A DNA stretch of 64,000 nt, taken from contig NZ_VNJI01000015.1 in NCBI RefSeq assembly GCF_007786445.1, positions 62,001 to 126,000 of the forward strand, read 5' to 3'. The position numbers and the translations under genes were made by a program. The stretch is from Paenibacillus cremeus (GTDB taxonomy: Bacteria > Bacillota > Bacilli > Paenibacillales > NBRC-103111). Under the pieces are notes generated by a model. That model was not told the DNA's origin and did not search any database. It saw only the letters and a program-made list of their open reading frames with translations. Positions 54,211-64,000 of this stretch are shown piece after piece; position 1 is the stretch's first letter, and every line of letters starts with the position of its first letter.

Positions 54211-54991
54211 ATTGCTGGGCCGGGGCTAGCTTCTCCCGCAGCACTACAATCTCTACGCGGCGGTTCTTGGCTCGGTTCTCCGCGCTGTTGTTCTCCACAA
54301 CCGGCCTAGTATCGGCATACGAGGTCGAGATAAACCGTTTCTCATCCTGCTGGGCATTATAGATAAAATAACGCAGCACGGATAGGGAACGGGCCTGGGA
54401 TAAGCCCCAGTTGTCTCTGTAAGCGGAGCCGGTAGACAGCGGAAGGTCATCCGTGTGTCCCTCGATGCTAATCGTGGCGTCCAGCGTCGGGAACAACGAG
54501 GCGAGCTGGTTCAAGATCGGGTAAGCTGCAGGCTTCAAATCGGCTTTCCCCAGATCGAATAGGAACAGATCGTTCAAGGTAACGGCTACGCCGCGCGGTG
54601 TATCGGCAGCGGAAACCTGCGTCTGCAGGTTGTTCTGTTCAATGTAGGATTGAACTTTTTGCAGAAGATCTTGAAGCTGCTGCTCTTTCTTCTCGCGATC
54701 TTCTTTTTCTTGCTTTTCTTTTTCTTCCTGCTGTTTCTTCACGGGATCCGAACCGCCCTTGGAGGGGTTATTCGCGCCCATCACACCAGTGCCTTGAGGC
54801 ATCATCGTATCCGCTTTTTTAAATTCTAGCTTTAAAGCCTGCGACAAGATCTCGTACTTCTGGATGTCGATCTTACTCATGGCGTACATGATGACAAAGA
54901 AGATCAACAGCAGGGTAATCAAGTCGGCGTATGTAATGAGCCAGCGTTCGTGATTTTCGGGTGCTTCCTGCTTCTTCCTATTCCTCGCCAC
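54209..54991 (-). CDS. motB: MotB, flagellar stator protein
   Basis: The best start is GTG 54991 (MARNRKKQEAPENHERWLI), matching Bacillus MotB starts and giving 260 residues; TTG 55009 and GTG 55000 are also in frame. One membrane helix (WLITYADLITLLLIFFVIMY) carries the proton-binding Asp23. The C-terminal OmpA-like domain (ISIEGHTDDLPL, LSQARSLSVLRYF, NRRVEIVVL) anchors to peptidoglycan. The linker (about 65-115) is Lys/Glu/Gln rich. motB overlaps motA by 14 nt. These genes lie away from the main flagellar block, as in B. subtilis. Confidence 0.94.
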   Translation of the reverse strand: MARNRKKQEAPENHERWLITYADLITLLLIFFVIMYAMSKIDIQKYEILSQALKLEFKKADTMMPQGTGVMGANNPSKGGSDPVKKQQEEKEKQEKEDREKKEQQLQDLLQKVQSYIEQNNLQTQVSAADTPRGVAVTLNDLFLFDLGKADLKPAAYPILNQLASLFPTLDATISIEGHTDDLPLSTGSAYRDNWGLSQARSLSVLRYFIYNAQQDEKRFISTSYADTRPVVENNSAENRAKNRRVEIVVLREKLAPAQQ

Positions 54992-55763
54992 CGGCTTCAC
55001 CCGCCTCAACTTTTTTCTGCTCCTGATGGAGGAAGGAGTTCAGTTTCTTCTTAATCAGCTGCGGATTTTCACCGGCTTGAAGCGCCAAAATGCCTTCGAG
55101 CATGAGCTCCATCTCGGAAATTTGCTCCTTGCTGCGAATCTTGATCTTGCTGGCAATCGGCAAATAGATCACGTTCGCCGAGCTGACGCCATACAATGTG
55201 GCAGTAAACGCTACGGCAATGGCCGGGCCTAGGCTGCTCGGATCGGACAGGTTGCCCAGAACGTGGATTAGGCCCATAACGGTACCGATAATCCCCATCG
55301 TCGGTGCAAAGCCGCCGCCGGCTTCAAAAATCTTGGCCCATCCTTCATGGTGGTGTTCGATTGCATCCATCTCAAGCTCTAGAATTTGTCGCGTGAGTTC
55401 AGGGTCGGTTCCGTCGACGACCATCATCAGGCCATCCCGCAAAAACTGGTTCGGGTGCTCCTGCGCACGCTGCTCCAAGGCGAGAACGCCTTCCCGACGA
55501 GCAACGGTAGCCATGTCAACAACCTCTTCAATGATGGCGGCAGGATCTCTGTGCGTCTCCTTGAACGCCATGCTAAACGCCTTTGGCAGCTCCTTCAGTC
55601 TGGACATCGGAAAGCTGACGGCAACGGCACCGAACGTCCCCCCGAATACGATCAGCATCGCGCTGGGAACGATAAGCGCACCTAAGTGACCGCCGTCCCA
55701 CATATACCCCCCGACTAATGCCGCTAAGCCTAGAACAATCCCTAAAATCGTAGTTAAATCCAC
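54978..55763 (-). CDS. motA: MotA, flagellar stator proton channel
   Basis: GTG 55763 (AGGGGTGG upstream) gives 261 residues. Four membrane helices occur: LTTILGIVLGLAALVGGYMW, ALIVPSAMLIVFGGTFGAVA, FAPTMGIIGTVMGLIHVLGN and IAVAFTATLYGVSSANVIYL. The pattern is MotA, with charged cytoplasmic residues (RRE near 90, RQILELE) that face the rotor. With MotB it conducts ions to drive rotation; the sequence does not tell H+ from Na+ use with certainty, but it is closer to MotA than PomA. No sigma-D promoter was recognised upstream. Confidence 0.95.
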   Translation of the reverse strand: MDLTTILGIVLGLAALVGGYMWDGGHLGALIVPSAMLIVFGGTFGAVAVSFPMSRLKELPKAFSMAFKETHRDPAAIIEEVVDMATVARREGVLALEQRAQEHPNQFLRDGLMMVVDGTDPELTRQILELEMDAIEHHHEGWAKIFEAGGGFAPTMGIIGTVMGLIHVLGNLSDPSSLGPAIAVAFTATLYGVSSANVIYLPIASKIKIRSKEQISEMELMLEGILALQAGENPQLIKKKLNSFLHQEQKKVEAGEAGGEE

Positions 55764-55842
55764 GTTCGTTCCACCCCTAAATTCACTGAATTAAGTTGCT
55801 TGTTATCTCTGTTTGTTCGAAAAATGAGGAAATGGGATTCGT

Positions 55843-55871
55843 TTGCAACAGTGTGCGAAAAAAGGTATAAT
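55843..55871 (+). promoter_or_regulatory. Promoter of uvrB-uvrA
   Basis: TTGCAA (55843-55848, four of six) and a perfect TATAAT (55866-55871) are 17 bp apart. The LexA-like site follows immediately at the expected start point. Confidence 0.6.
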
Positions 55872-55876
55872 ATATG

Positions 55877-55890
55877 GGAACAAATATTCC
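55877..55890 (+). promoter_or_regulatory. LexA/DinR-like SOS box
   Basis: GGAACAAATATTCC agrees with the Bacillus CGAACRNRYGTTYC consensus at twelve of fourteen positions. Lying just after the -10 of the uvrB promoter, it would block transcription when LexA is bound. B. subtilis uvrBA is in the SOS regulon. Confidence 0.6.
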
Positions 55891-56012
55891 TATTGCAGGA
55901 AATCGTCGAACAATGTCGAACCCTGCCCCGATCGAATCATATCTATTTATCGGAATCGTGCAGGCAAAAGTTTAGATAGAAAACACACTCTTTTTCATAA
56001 GCGGGTGATGAA

Positions 56013-58022
56013 ATGAACGAAGAAATGAACGAAGTGGTGCTCAGTGACAATAAGTTTCAGCTAATCTCGGAGTTCACTCCACAGGGCGATCAGCCGGCGG
56101 CGATTGCGGAGCTGGTGAAAGGCATTCAAGAGGGCAAGAAGCATCAGACGCTGCTTGGCGCGACGGGAACGGGCAAGACCTTTACTGCGGCGCATGTCAT
56201 CGCTCAGCTGAATCGGCCGACGCTGCTGATCGCGCACAACAAGACGCTCGCTGCGCAGCTTTGCAGTGAGCTGAAGGAGTTCTTTCCGAACAATGCCGTG
56301 TCGTATTTCGTGAGCTACTACGATTACTTCCAGCCGGAGGCGTATATTCCGTCGACCGATACGTACATCGAGAAGGACTCCAGTATTAATGAAGAAATTG
56401 ATAAGCTGCGCCACTCGGCGACGAGCTCGCTGTTTGAACGCCGGGACGTCATCATTGTTGCGAGCGTGTCCTGTATTTACGGTCTCGGTTCGCCAATGGA
56501 GTACCGGGATTTGGTGCTGTCCTTGCGTGTTGGCATGGAGCGTTCGCGTAACGACCTTTTGCATCGGCTCATTGACATCCAGTATCAGCGCAATGATTTG
56601 AACTTCGTGCGCGGGACGTTCCGGGTTCGCGGCGATGTGGTGGAGATTTTCCCGGCGTCTCGTGGGGAGCAGGCGGTTCGTGTGGAACTGTTTGGCGACG
56701 AGATTGAGCGGATCACGGAAATCGACGTACTCACGGGCGAAATTATCGGCGAGCGGGACCACATTGCGATTTTCCCGGCCTCCCACTTCGTAACCCGCGA
56801 GGAGACGATGAAACGGGCGCTGGTCAACATTGAGCGGGAGCTCGAGGAGCGGCTTGCCGTGCTGAAGGATCAGGGCAAGCTGCTGGAGGCGCAGCGGCTG
56901 GAGCAGCGGACGCGCTACGACATTGAGATGATGCAGGAGATGGGCTTTTGCTCGGGGATCGAGAACTACTCCGGGCCGCTGACCTTCCGCGAGCGCGGGG
57001 CGACGCCGTATACATTGATGGATTATTTTCCGAAGGATTTGTTGATCCTGGTGGATGAGTCCCACGTGACGCTGCCGCAGATTCGCGCGATGTACAACGG
57101 GGACCGGGCGCGCAAGGAAGTGCTGGTCGAGCACGGCTTTCGGCTGCCGTCGGCGCTGGATAACCGGCCGCTTCGGTTTGAGGAATTCGAAGAGAAGGTC
57201 GATCAGATCGTCTACATTTCGGCGACGCCGGGCCCATACGAGATCGAGCATTGCCCAGAGATGGTGCAGCAGATTATTCGTCCGACCGGGCTGGTGGATC
57301 CGGAGATCGAGGTACGACCGACGAAGGGGCAGATCGATGATTTGCTCGGCGAGATCCAGGACCGCATCAAGAAGGATGAACGCGTACTGGTGACGACGCT
57401 CACGAAGAAGATGGCTGAGGATTTAACGGATTATTTTAAAGAGATCGGGATTAAAGTGCGTTACCTCCATTCGGATATTAAAACATTGGAGCGGATGCAA
57501 ATTCTTCGTGATCTGCGGCTCGGCGTATTTCACGTTCTCGTAGGGATTAACCTGCTGCGGGAAGGGCTGGACCTGCCTGAGGTTTCTCTCGTTGCGATTC
57601 TGGACGCTGACAAGGAAGGCTTCTTGCGGGCTGAGCGCTCTCTGATCCAGACGATCGGGCGTGCGGCACGGAATGCGAACGGGCGCGTCATTATGTACGG
57701 GGACAAAGAAACCGATTCGATGCAAAAGGCGATTCAAGAAACGTACCGCCGCCGCTCGATTCAATTGGCCTATAACGAACAACACGGCATTACGCCGCAG
57801 ACGATACAGAAGAAAGTGCGCGACGTCATTGAGGCGACGAAGGTGGCCGAATCGAAGGCGGATTACTTGGCGGATGTGAAGCAGACGAAGATGTCCAAGA
57901 AGGACCGAATGACGCTGATCGAACGCATGGAGCAAGAGATGAAGGAAGCAGCCAAAAACCTGCAGTTCGAACGCGCCGCGGAGCTGCGTGACGCCGTCAT
58001 GGAGCTGAAGGCCGAGCTGTAA
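56013..58022 (+). CDS. uvrB: UvrB, excinuclease ABC subunit B
   Basis: The 669-residue protein is the damage-verifying helicase of nucleotide excision repair. Walker A GATGTGKT (near residue 50), the beta-hairpin region [20 protein letters not shown] (about 100-120), [10 protein letters not shown] (Walker B type DESH), and [20 protein letters not shown] with [13 protein letters not shown] (motifs V and VI) are all present. The C-terminal UVR motif ([20 protein letters not shown]) binds UvrC. ATG 56013 or 56025. UvrA starts 22 bp downstream. Confidence 0.98.
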   Translation: MNEEMNEVVLSDNKFQLISEFTPQGDQPAAIAELVKGIQEGKKHQTLLGATGTGKTFTAAHVIAQLNRPTLLIAHNKTLAAQLCSELKEFFPNNAVSYFVSYYDYFQPEAYIPSTDTYIEKDSSINEEIDKLRHSATSSLFERRDVIIVASVSCIYGLGSPMEYRDLVLSLRVGMERSRNDLLHRLIDIQYQRNDLNFVRGTFRVRGDVVEIFPASRGEQAVRVELFGDEIERITEIDVLTGEIIGERDHIAIFPASHFVTREETMKRALVNIERELEERLAVLKDQGKLLEAQRLEQRTRYDIEMMQEMGFCSGIENYSGPLTFRERGATPYTLMDYFPKDLLILVDESHVTLPQIRAMYNGDRARKEVLVEHGFRLPSALDNRPLRFEEFEEKVDQIVYISATPGPYEIEHCPEMVQQIIRPTGLVDPEIEVRPTKGQIDDLLGEIQDRIKKDERVLVTTLTKKMAEDLTDYFKEIGIKVRYLHSDIKTLERMQILRDLRLGVFHVLVGINLLREGLDLPEVSLVAILDADKEGFLRAERSLIQTIGRAARNANGRVIMYGDKETDSMQKAIQETYRRRSIQLAYNEQHGITPQTIQKKVRDVIEATKVAESKADYLADVKQTKMSKKDRMTLIERMEQEMKEAAKNLQFERAAELRDAVMELKAEL

Positions 58023-58044
58023 CGAAGGGAAGGTAGGGTAGCAA

Positions 58045-60927
58045 GTGGCCAGAGATAATATTATCATCAAGGGCGCGCGAGCGCACAATTTGAAAAACAT
58101 CGACGTCACCATTCCGCGCGACAAGTTCGTCGTTCTGACGGGGCTGAGCGGTTCGGGCAAATCGTCGCTAGCATTTGATACGATCTACGCCGAAGGGCAA
58201 AGAAGATACGTCGAGTCGCTGTCCGCGTACGCGCGGCAGTTTCTCGGCCAAATGGACAAGCCGGACGTCGATTCGATCGAGGGCTTGTCACCTGCAATCT
58301 CAATCGATCAGAAGACCACAAGCCGCAACCCGCGTTCCACGGTCGGTACGGTCACGGAGATTTACGACTACCTGCGTCTGCTGTTTGCCCGGGTGGGGCG
58401 GCCGCACTGTCCTACTCACGGTACGGAAATAACGTCGCAAACCGTCGAGCAAATGGTCGATCGAGTCATGGAATACCCGGAGCGGACGAGGCTGCAAATT
58501 TTGGCTCCGCTCGTTTCGGGACGCAAGGGTGAGCATTCGAAGCTGTTTGCCGATATTCAGAAGCAGGGCTTTGTCCGGGTTCGGGTGAATGGTGAAATCC
58601 GCGAGCTGTCGGAGCAGATCGAGCTGGAGAAAAATAAGAAGCACACGATCGAAGTGGTTGTGGACCGGATTGTGGTGAAGCCGGATGTGCAGACGCGGCT
58701 GGCCGACTCCCTCGAAACCGCGCTGAAGCTGGCAGAAGGCCGGGTCATCGTCGATGTAATGGAGAAGGAAGAGCTGCTGTTCAGCCAAAATCTCGCTTGC
58801 CCGGAATGCGGGTTCAGCATCGAAGAGCTGGCGCCGCGGATGTTCTCCTTCAACAGCCCGTTCGGAGCTTGTCCGGAGTGCGATGGCTTGGGGATGAAGA
58901 TGATCGTCGATCCCGAGCTGCTCGTACCGGATCCGAAGCTGTCGATCGAGGAAGGTGCATTCGAAGCGTGGGCGGGAAGCACGTCGAATTACTACCCGCA
59001 ATTTCTGGCGGCGGTGTGCAAGCATTACGGCATCCCGCAGGATCAGCCGGTAGCGGAGTTCACTAAGGATCAGATGCAGAAGCTGCTGCATGGAACGGGC
59101 GGCGAGAAGGTCCGATTCTTATATGAGAATGATTTTGGGCATCGAAAAGAAGCAATGGTCGCTTTTGAGGGCATCGTGCATAACCTGGAGCGCCGCTACC
59201 GGGAAACGTTCTCCGAGGGCATCCGCGAGCATATTGAGACGTACATGAGTGCGAAGCCTTGCAGCAAGTGTAAGGGGCACCGTTTGAAGCCCGAATCGCT
59301 TGCCGTCACGATTAATGAACGAAATATTGCGCATGTGACATCACTGTCGATCGGGGATGCGCACGAATGGTTTGATTCTTTGAAGCTGACTGACCGGGAG
59401 CTGCAGATCGCGCATCTGATTCTCAAAGAAATTAAAGCCCGCCTGGGCTTTCTGGTGAACGTGGGCTTGGATTACTTGACGATGCACCGCGCAGCGGGGA
59501 CATTGTCCGGCGGCGAAGCGCAGCGGATCCGGCTCGCGACACAAATTGGCTCCAGTCTGATGGGCGTACTGTATATTTTGGATGAACCGAGCATCGGGCT
59601 GCACCAGCGTGATAACGACCGGCTGATCCAGACGCTGGAGCATATGCGGGATTTGGGGAATACGCTGATCGTCGTCGAGCATGACGAAGATACGATGCTG
59701 GCCGCCGATTACATTATTGATATCGGGCCGGGTGCGGGCATTCACGGAGGCCAGGTGGTTTCGCAAGGGACACCGGAGGAGATCATGAAGGATCCGAACT
59801 CCTTGACCGGACAGTATCTGAGCGGCAAAAGGTTCATCCCTGTAGCTGCTGAGCGCCGGAAGCCGAACGGCAAGTGGCTCGAAATCCGTGGAGCCAAGGA
59901 GAATAACCTCCGCGGCGTGAACGTGAAGTTTCCGCTGGGCATCTTCAGTTGCGTTACCGGCGTATCCGGATCGGGCAAGAGTACGTTGATCAACGAGCTC
60001 CTGTATAAAACGCTGGCCAAAGAGCTGAACGGCGCCAAGGTACGTCCCGGCGAGTATAAAGAGTTCAAAGGCTTGGAGCATGTCGACAAAGTCATCGATA
60101 TCGACCAATCACCGATCGGGCGGACGCCTCGCTCCAACCCGGCTACGTACACGGGTGTCTTTGACGACATCCGCGATGTCTTCTCGACGACCAACGAAGC
60201 CAAGGTCCGCGGCTACAAGAAGGGCCGCTTCAGCTTCAATGTCAAAGGCGGGCGCTGTGAGGCTTGTCGGGGCGATGGGATCATCAAAATTGAAATGCAC
60301 TTCCTGCCGGACGTGTACGTCCCTTGCGAGGTGTGCAAAGGGAAGCGGTACAACCGGGAAACGCTGGAGGTCAAATATAAAGGCAAGAGCATCTCGGATG
60401 TGCTGGAGATGACGCTGGAGGATGCGACGGAGTTCTTTAAGAACATCCCGAAAATCCACCGTAAGCTGTCCACCCTGCTGGACGTAGGCTTGGGCTATAT
60501 GAACCTGGGGCAGCCCGCTACGACGCTGTCCGGCGGCGAGGCGCAGCGTGTGAAGCTGGCGGCTGAGCTGTACCGTCGCAGCACCGGAAAAACGATCTAC
60601 ATCTTAGATGAGCCAACCACAGGACTGCATATCGATGATATCGACCGCTTACTCAAGGTGCTGCACCGATTGGTGGAGAACGGCGATTCGGTGCTTGTAA
60701 TCGAGCATAATCTGGACGTAATCAAAACGGCCGATTATATCATCGATCTGGGGCCGGACGGCGGCAACCGCGGTGGAACCATCGTCGCGACGGGGACGCC
60801 GGAGGACGTCGTGAAGGTGGAGGGCTCCTACACTGGCAAGTACTTGAAGCCGATCTTAGAGCGCGACCGGGCCCGTTCGGAGGATTATAACAAGCGACTG
60901 AAAGAGATGGAGAACGCGGTGGTCTAA
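58045..60927 (+). CDS. uvrA: UvrA, excinuclease ABC subunit A
   Basis: GTG 58045 gives 960 residues. Two ABC modules show Walker [15 protein letters not shown] (about 32-45) and [14 protein letters not shown] (about 640), signatures [12 protein letters not shown] and [12 protein letters not shown], and zinc-binding cysteines CPECG...CPEC and CEACRGDG...CEVC. DNA damage is located by the UvrA dimer with UvrB. uvrC is not in the window. A bidirectional terminator follows. Confidence 0.98.
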   Translation: MARDNIIIKGARAHNLKNIDVTIPRDKFVVLTGLSGSGKSSLAFDTIYAEGQRRYVESLSAYARQFLGQMDKPDVDSIEGLSPAISIDQKTTSRNPRSTVGTVTEIYDYLRLLFARVGRPHCPTHGTEITSQTVEQMVDRVMEYPERTRLQILAPLVSGRKGEHSKLFADIQKQGFVRVRVNGEIRELSEQIELEKNKKHTIEVVVDRIVVKPDVQTRLADSLETALKLAEGRVIVDVMEKEELLFSQNLACPECGFSIEELAPRMFSFNSPFGACPECDGLGMKMIVDPELLVPDPKLSIEEGAFEAWAGSTSNYYPQFLAAVCKHYGIPQDQPVAEFTKDQMQKLLHGTGGEKVRFLYENDFGHRKEAMVAFEGIVHNLERRYRETFSEGIREHIETYMSAKPCSKCKGHRLKPESLAVTINERNIAHVTSLSIGDAHEWFDSLKLTDRELQIAHLILKEIKARLGFLVNVGLDYLTMHRAAGTLSGGEAQRIRLATQIGSSLMGVLYILDEPSIGLHQRDNDRLIQTLEHMRDLGNTLIVVEHDEDTMLAADYIIDIGPGAGIHGGQVVSQGTPEEIMKDPNSLTGQYLSGKRFIPVAAERRKPNGKWLEIRGAKENNLRGVNVKFPLGIFSCVTGVSGSGKSTLINELLYKTLAKELNGAKVRPGEYKEFKGLEHVDKVIDIDQSPIGRTPRSNPATYTGVFDDIRDVFSTTNEAKVRGYKKGRFSFNVKGGRCEACRGDGIIKIEMHFLPDVYVPCEVCKGKRYNRETLEVKYKGKSISDVLEMTLEDATEFFKNIPKIHRKLSTLLDVGLGYMNLGQPATTLSGGEAQRVKLAAELYRRSTGKTIYILDEPTTGLHIDDIDRLLKVLHRLVENGDSVLVIEHNLDVIKTADYIIDLGPDGGNRGGTIVATGTPEDVVKVEGSYTGKYLKPILERDRARSEDYNKRLKEMENAVV

Positions 60928-60937
60928 TCGAATAAAG

Positions 60938-60992
60938 AAAAGCGCCTTTCATTCGGCCTAGGGTACAACCAGCCGGAGAAAGGCGCTTTTTG
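60938..60992. terminator. Bidirectional terminator between uvrA and the reductase gene
   Basis: AAAAGCGCCTTTC (60938-60950) and GAAAGGCGCTTTT (60978-60990) pair perfectly over 13 bp; CGGC and GCCG pair inside. T runs lie on both strands. Confidence 0.9.
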
Positions 60993-61008
60993 TATAAACG
61001 ATTAATGA

Positions 61009-62628
61009 TTAAGATGCAGCAACAGCCAGGATCGAGGTCAGCTTGTCTTGGAATGCTGCTACGCCTACGCGGTTAACGAACTGGTGGAACGTTTCTTCCG
61101 GGCTGCGGTTCTCTTTAAAGAACAGGATCAGCTGCTCCAGCACCGGTCCGACGTTGTCGCCTTTGACCCGGCCTTTGAGCGTTTCGTTGAATTTTGCATT
61201 CGGACCGAGAATTCCACCGACAGCCAGATCGAACGCGTCGACCATGCCCTCTGGAGTCTTAATGAGTGAGCCCTGCAGACCAATGTCTGCAACGTGCTTC
61301 TGGCCACAGGAGTTCGGGCAGCCGATAAAGTGAATACGGATTTCCTCATCCAACTCGATTTTGGAGTCCAAGTACTCGGCTACGCTTTTAGCACGTTCTT
61401 TGGTTTCAACCACCGCCAAGTTACAGAACTCATTTCCTGTACAGGATACGGTGCGGCTCATGAAATGAGCTGGTTCTGGCGTCAAGCGCTCCAGCACCTT
61501 CTCTCCGAGAACCTTATCCACGTTTGCGTCGCTGACGCCGGATAAAATAATATTTTGCGAAACGGTTGTGCGAATGGTCTTGTCGCCATACTCATCAGCG
61601 ATGCGAGCGAGCTCCAAGAACTCATCGCCACTTAAGCGGCCCACCGGAATGCTCAGACCGACATAGTTCAGACCTTCTTGCTTTTGCTTGTGAACGCCAT
61701 CGAAGTAAGCGGCTTTCCAGCCTACGGTTTTGTCCTCGCCGGACGAAGGCATATCGCCGATCAGCTCGATGAGCTTGTCCTTGAACTTCTCCGGACCCCA
61801 GTCCGCTACGAGGAACTTCAGGCGAGCATGATGACGCTTTTCGCGGTATCCGTAGTCTCGGTAGATTGTAGTTACGCCGGTAGCTACCTTAAGCACTTCT
61901 TCCGGACGTACGAACATGTCCAGACGCTTCGCCAGATGAGGCTTGGCCGACAAGCCGCCGCCTACCCATACGTGGAAGCCGAGCACTTCCTCGCCGTCGA
62001 TCACTTTCGTCGCTGGAGTGTAGGCCAGGCACTGGATTTCCGCATGACCGGAGTTATAAATATTAGAAGAAATGGACATTTTATATTTGCGTGGAAGATT
62101 CGAGAAATCCCGGTTCATCAAGAAGAAATCATTCACTTCATTGACGAGCGCCGTCGTATCCATTAGCTCATCGCGGTCAATACCAGCGAGCGGGTTACCT
62201 ACGACGGTACGCGGGCAGTCGCCACAGGCTTCATACGAATACAAGCCAACGGCCTCCAAACGCTTGAAAATATCCGGCATGTCCTGAATCGTCAGCCAGT
62301 GGAATTGAATCGCTTGGCGAGTGGTTACGTCCATCAGGTTGCGGCCATAATCTTTCGCAATCGCAGCGATGGCCCGTGCTTGATCCGTCGTCATCACGCC
62401 GGAGTTGATACGGACACGCATCATGAAATGGCCGTTGTTCGGCTTTTGCTGATAAACACCCGCCCATTTGAAGCGGTTCATATCGTCTTCCGTAATGGAG
62501 TCGTAGCCTTCAGTCGCATACTTCTCGATGATGGTGCGAATTACATCGAGGCCGTCTTTTTCCAGCTTGACGAGCTCCATTTTGTTCAGCTTGGATGGGT
62601 CGGCTGCCCAGATCGCTTCATAAGCCAT
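61009..62628 (-). CDS. Siroheme nitrite/sulfite reductase (ferredoxin type)
   Basis: The 539-residue protein has two nitrite/sulfite reductase ferredoxin-like halves (VRINSGVMTTDQARAIAAIA, and VPVG-type YVGLSIPVGRLSGDEFLELA) and two siroheme domains. The 4Fe-4S/siroheme cysteines are CTGNEFC and CPNSC, the latter in IGCPNSCGQKHVADIGLQG. It reduces nitrite to ammonium or sulfite to sulfide in the cytosol with electrons from ferredoxin. Sequence alone does not settle the substrate; no adjacent nitrate or sulfate genes help. Many Paenibacillus genomes carry this as an assimilatory enzyme. The start ATG 62628 has GGGAGGA upstream. Confidence 0.92.
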   Translation of the reverse strand: MAYEAIWAADPSKLNKMELVKLEKDGLDVIRTIIEKYATEGYDSITEDDMNRFKWAGVYQQKPNNGHFMMRVRINSGVMTTDQARAIAAIAKDYGRNLMDVTTRQAIQFHWLTIQDMPDIFKRLEAVGLYSYEACGDCPRTVVGNPLAGIDRDELMDTTALVNEVNDFFLMNRDFSNLPRKYKMSISSNIYNSGHAEIQCLAYTPATKVIDGEEVLGFHVWVGGGLSAKPHLAKRLDMFVRPEEVLKVATGVTTIYRDYGYREKRHHARLKFLVADWGPEKFKDKLIELIGDMPSSGEDKTVGWKAAYFDGVHKQKQEGLNYVGLSIPVGRLSGDEFLELARIADEYGDKTIRTTVSQNIILSGVSDANVDKVLGEKVLERLTPEPAHFMSRTVSCTGNEFCNLAVVETKERAKSVAEYLDSKIELDEEIRIHFIGCPNSCGQKHVADIGLQGSLIKTPEGMVDAFDLAVGGILGPNAKFNETLKGRVKGDNVGPVLEQLILFFKENRSPEETFHQFVNRVGVAAFQDKLTSILAVAAS

Positions 62629-62686
62629 GGTGTTTGAATCCTCCCGTTTAATTCCGATAATTTTGATATGAAAAAAGCTATTTCTT

Positions 62687-62715
62687 ATAGTACCACTTTT
62701 CTGTCAACTCGTAAA
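62687..62715 (-). promoter_or_regulatory. Putative promoter of the reductase gene
   Basis: On the minus strand TTTACG (62715-62710) and TACTAT (62692-62687) are 17 bp apart. TTGACA at 62707-62702 is nearer but at an unusable 9-bp spacing. Confidence 0.35.
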
Positions 62716-62831
62716 TTGCCTAACCAAGCCAGTAATCAGATCTGGAGTTATTATAAGAATGCACGAATCCGGTTATACTTCCAGAAGAATCAACAGAAGT
62801 TGACAAAGTTGTTACACTTGGGGCAAATGCC

Positions 62832-62860
62832 TTGCACTTCGAGGCTACTCAGGCTAAGAT
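62832..62860 (+). promoter_or_regulatory. Putative promoter of the small membrane protein gene
   Basis: TTGCAC (62832-62837) and TAAGAT (62855-62860) at 17 bp spacing; the ribosome site AAGGAGG follows 27 nt later. Confidence 0.35.
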
Positions 62861-62899
62861 ATATATTAAGCATTTTTGTAAACTGAAGGAGGTCTCTCC

Positions 62900-63115
62900 A
62901 TGTTGTTGGCTGAAGAGGCAGCAAAAACCGCCAGCACGTACAACGGATTTGATGTGTTCGTAGTGCTGTTCACCATCGTAATCGCGATCGGTGTGATCCG
63001 TTTGCTTGCTGCACCGAAGAAGAATCCGTTTGCTATCGGCTTCGGATTGGTCAGCTTGGCTATATTCCTGACCATGGACGTCGTTATGGTTATGGGCTGG
63101 ACAGGCAATCTGTAA
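62900..63115 (+). CDS. Small two-helix membrane protein, DUF2759-like
   Basis: The 71-residue protein has two membrane helices (VFVVLFTIVIAIGVIRLLAA and AIGFGLVSLAIFLTMDVVMV) joined by the basic loop PKKNPF. The layout resembles DUF2759 proteins of Bacilli (about 60 residues, hydrophobic helix, KNK.. loop, hydrophobic helix), but this is from memory of the pattern. The ribosome site AAGGAGG is strong. Function unknown. Confidence 0.75.
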   Translation: MLLAEEAAKTASTYNGFDVFVVLFTIVIAIGVIRLLAAPKKNPFAIGFGLVSLAIFLTMDVVMVMGWTGNL

Positions 63116-63152
63116 GAGAAAGCTGTTCTTACACATAAGGAACTTTTAAACC

Positions 63153-63193
63153 AAAAACCCCGGACATGCGCTATCGCTTGTCCGGGGTTTTTT
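63153..63193. terminator. Bidirectional terminator
   Basis: AAAAACCCCGGACA (63153-63166) with TGTCCGGGGTTTTT (63179-63192) pairs almost perfectly, with GCG CTAT CGC inside. Serves the small membrane gene and the convergent isomerase gene. Confidence 0.93.
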
Positions 63194-63223
63194 CTTGAGC
63201 TAGCTGCGGGAGTGGCGAGGGGG

Positions 63224-64000
63224 TTATACCCACCACATTTGGCCGAGCGGCTCTTTGATCAAAATTTGCTGCAGGTTTTGTACGGCTTTCGTGAAGCCTT
63301 CGTCGACCGACATCAGACCGTCTTCATGCTCGATACTCACGACATAGTCGTAGCCGACCAAGCGAAGCGCGCTGATGATATCCGCCCAAGTCTTCAAGTC
63401 GTGGCCATAGCCTACCGTACGGAACTGCCATGCCCGATCGAGCATGTTGGTGTACGGCTGCATGTCAGTTACCCCATAGCGGTTGACGTTGATTGGGTCG
63501 ATTGTCGTGTCCTTCGCGTGGAAGTGATGGATCGCGCCGGCGCGGCCGAGAATTTGCACCGCTTGCACCGGATCGATGCCTTGCCACCACATATGGCTCG
63601 GATCGAGGTTAGCTCCGATGGCTTCGCCTGCCGCTTCGCGAAGGCGCAGCAAGGTTGCAGGGGTATGTACCGAGAAGCCCCCATGAAGCTCAAGACCGAT
63701 TTTGACGCCGCGGTCGGATGCATACTTACCGGTTTCAGTCCAGTAAGGGATGACCTTGTTCGCCCATTGCCAGTCCAAAATTTCTTGAAAATCCGGCGGC
63801 CAAGGAGCAACCGGCCAGTTCGGATATTTGGCGTCGTCGGAATCCCCAGGGCAGCCGGAGAACGTGTTCACGACAGGAACGTCCAATTTTTGCGCCAAAT
63901 CAATGGTCTTAAGGATCACTTCTTGATCCGGCTTGGCGAGTGCCTTCTGTGGATGAAGTGGATTAGCATGGCAGCTCAAGGCGCTGATGGTCAGACCGCG
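63224..64000 (-). CDS. Sugar phosphate isomerase/epimerase (TIM barrel), 5' end outside the window
   Basis: The frame runs off the right edge (preceding residues RGLTISALSCHANPLHP are open), so at least 258 C-terminal residues are seen. The xylose isomerase-like TIM-barrel (AP endonuclease 2 superfamily) shows in ALSCHANPLHP, KIGLELHGGFSVHTPATLLR (metal-binding Glu), ANLDPSHMWWQGIDP, HHFHAKDTTID and YVVSIEHEDGLM. These are the metal and substrate residues of the family, used in inositol and other sugar catabolism. The precise substrate is not clear. Confidence 0.88.
   Translation of the reverse strand, partial: RGLTISALSCHANPLHPQKALAKPDQEVILKTIDLAQKLDVPVVNTFSGCPGDSDDAKYPNWPVAPWPPDFQEILDWQWANKVIPYWTETGKYASDRGVKIGLELHGGFSVHTPATLLRLREAAGEAIGANLDPSHMWWQGIDPVQAVQILGRAGAIHHFHAKDTTIDPINVNRYGVTDMQPYTNMLDRAWQFRTVGYGHDLKTWADIISALRLVGYDYVVSIEHEDGLMSVDEGFTKAVQNLQQILIKEPLGQMWWV

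Noticed and set aside
55764-55842. Sigma-D promoter for motAB
   Set aside because: No TAAA plus GCCGATAT pair at allowed spacing on the minus strand; the best -10 match is four of eight.

Overview
The window looks like core chromosome of an endospore-forming, flagellated, low-GC Gram-positive of the Paenibacillaceae, most likely Paenibacillus or a close relative. Pointers are an alpha/beta-type small acid-soluble spore protein, DegS/DegU, an SLH-anchored S-layer, ComF competence genes, a CsrA/FliW/flagellin block, several stalk-type (copper amine oxidase N-terminal-like) domains on exported proteins, and gene order matching the Bacillus subtilis yvy/flg-secA-prfB and ftsEX-ctpB-minJ neighbourhoods. 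No prophage, transposase, CRISPR array, tRNA or rRNA was seen.

Layout. (1) 1-8245, cell surface and spore: a 5'-truncated giant protein with C-terminal SLH repeats, a long structured leader, a probable main S-layer protein with N-terminal SLH repeats, a small secreted protein and a spore SASP. (2) 8288-14376: metK, an exported phosphodiester glycosidase-family protein, and degS-degU. (3) 14486-18134, competence: an unknown membrane protein, comFA (split by a -1 frameshift at a T6 tract), comFC and yvyF. (4) 18153-29337, late flagellar genes: flgM, flgN, flgK, flgL, yviE-like, fliW, csrA, flagellin, two small genes, flaG, fliS, fliD, fliT, with sigma-D-like promoters before flgM and flaG and two CsrA-type hairpins in the flagellin leader. 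(5) 29396-37685: a cold-shock protein, hpf, secA, prfB (with the RF2 +1 recoding site), a YitT-family protein and an unusual exported FAD protein. (6) 37745-46198: an arginine cluster argC-argJ-argB-argD-argF-argG-argH behind a promoter that overlaps a perfect 13-bp inverted repeat. (7) 46215-54090, envelope and division: a VanW/G5 protein on the minus strand, then ftsE, ftsX, an EnvC-like M23 peptidase, ctpB and minJ. (8) 54209-64000: motAB (minus), uvrB-uvrA with a LexA-like site, a siroheme nitrite/sulfite reductase (minus), a small membrane protein, and the 3' part of a sugar isomerase/epimerase (minus).

How the genes fit together. DegSU, FlgM, CsrA/FliW/flagellin and MotAB form one motility control network. 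FlgM would hold sigma-D until hook completion. FliW would release CsrA from the flagellin leader once free flagellin accumulates. FtsEX with the downstream M23 hydrolase, CtpB and MinJ form a division and cell-wall set. The arg cluster encodes the acetyl-cycle route from N-acetylglutamate to arginine.

Most of the window is well-known core biology. The less explained signals are the comFA frameshift at a slippery heptamer, two tandem ribosome binding sites before the S-layer gene, a 38-bp tandem palindromic repeat between argJ and argB whose core recurs after minJ, a small family of rod-like imperfect palindromes around minJ, three adjacent DnaA-box-like motifs upstream of the cold-shock gene, and a terminator and palindrome in the metK leader where a SAM riboswitch might be expected. 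All calls come from reading the sequence; no database search was run.
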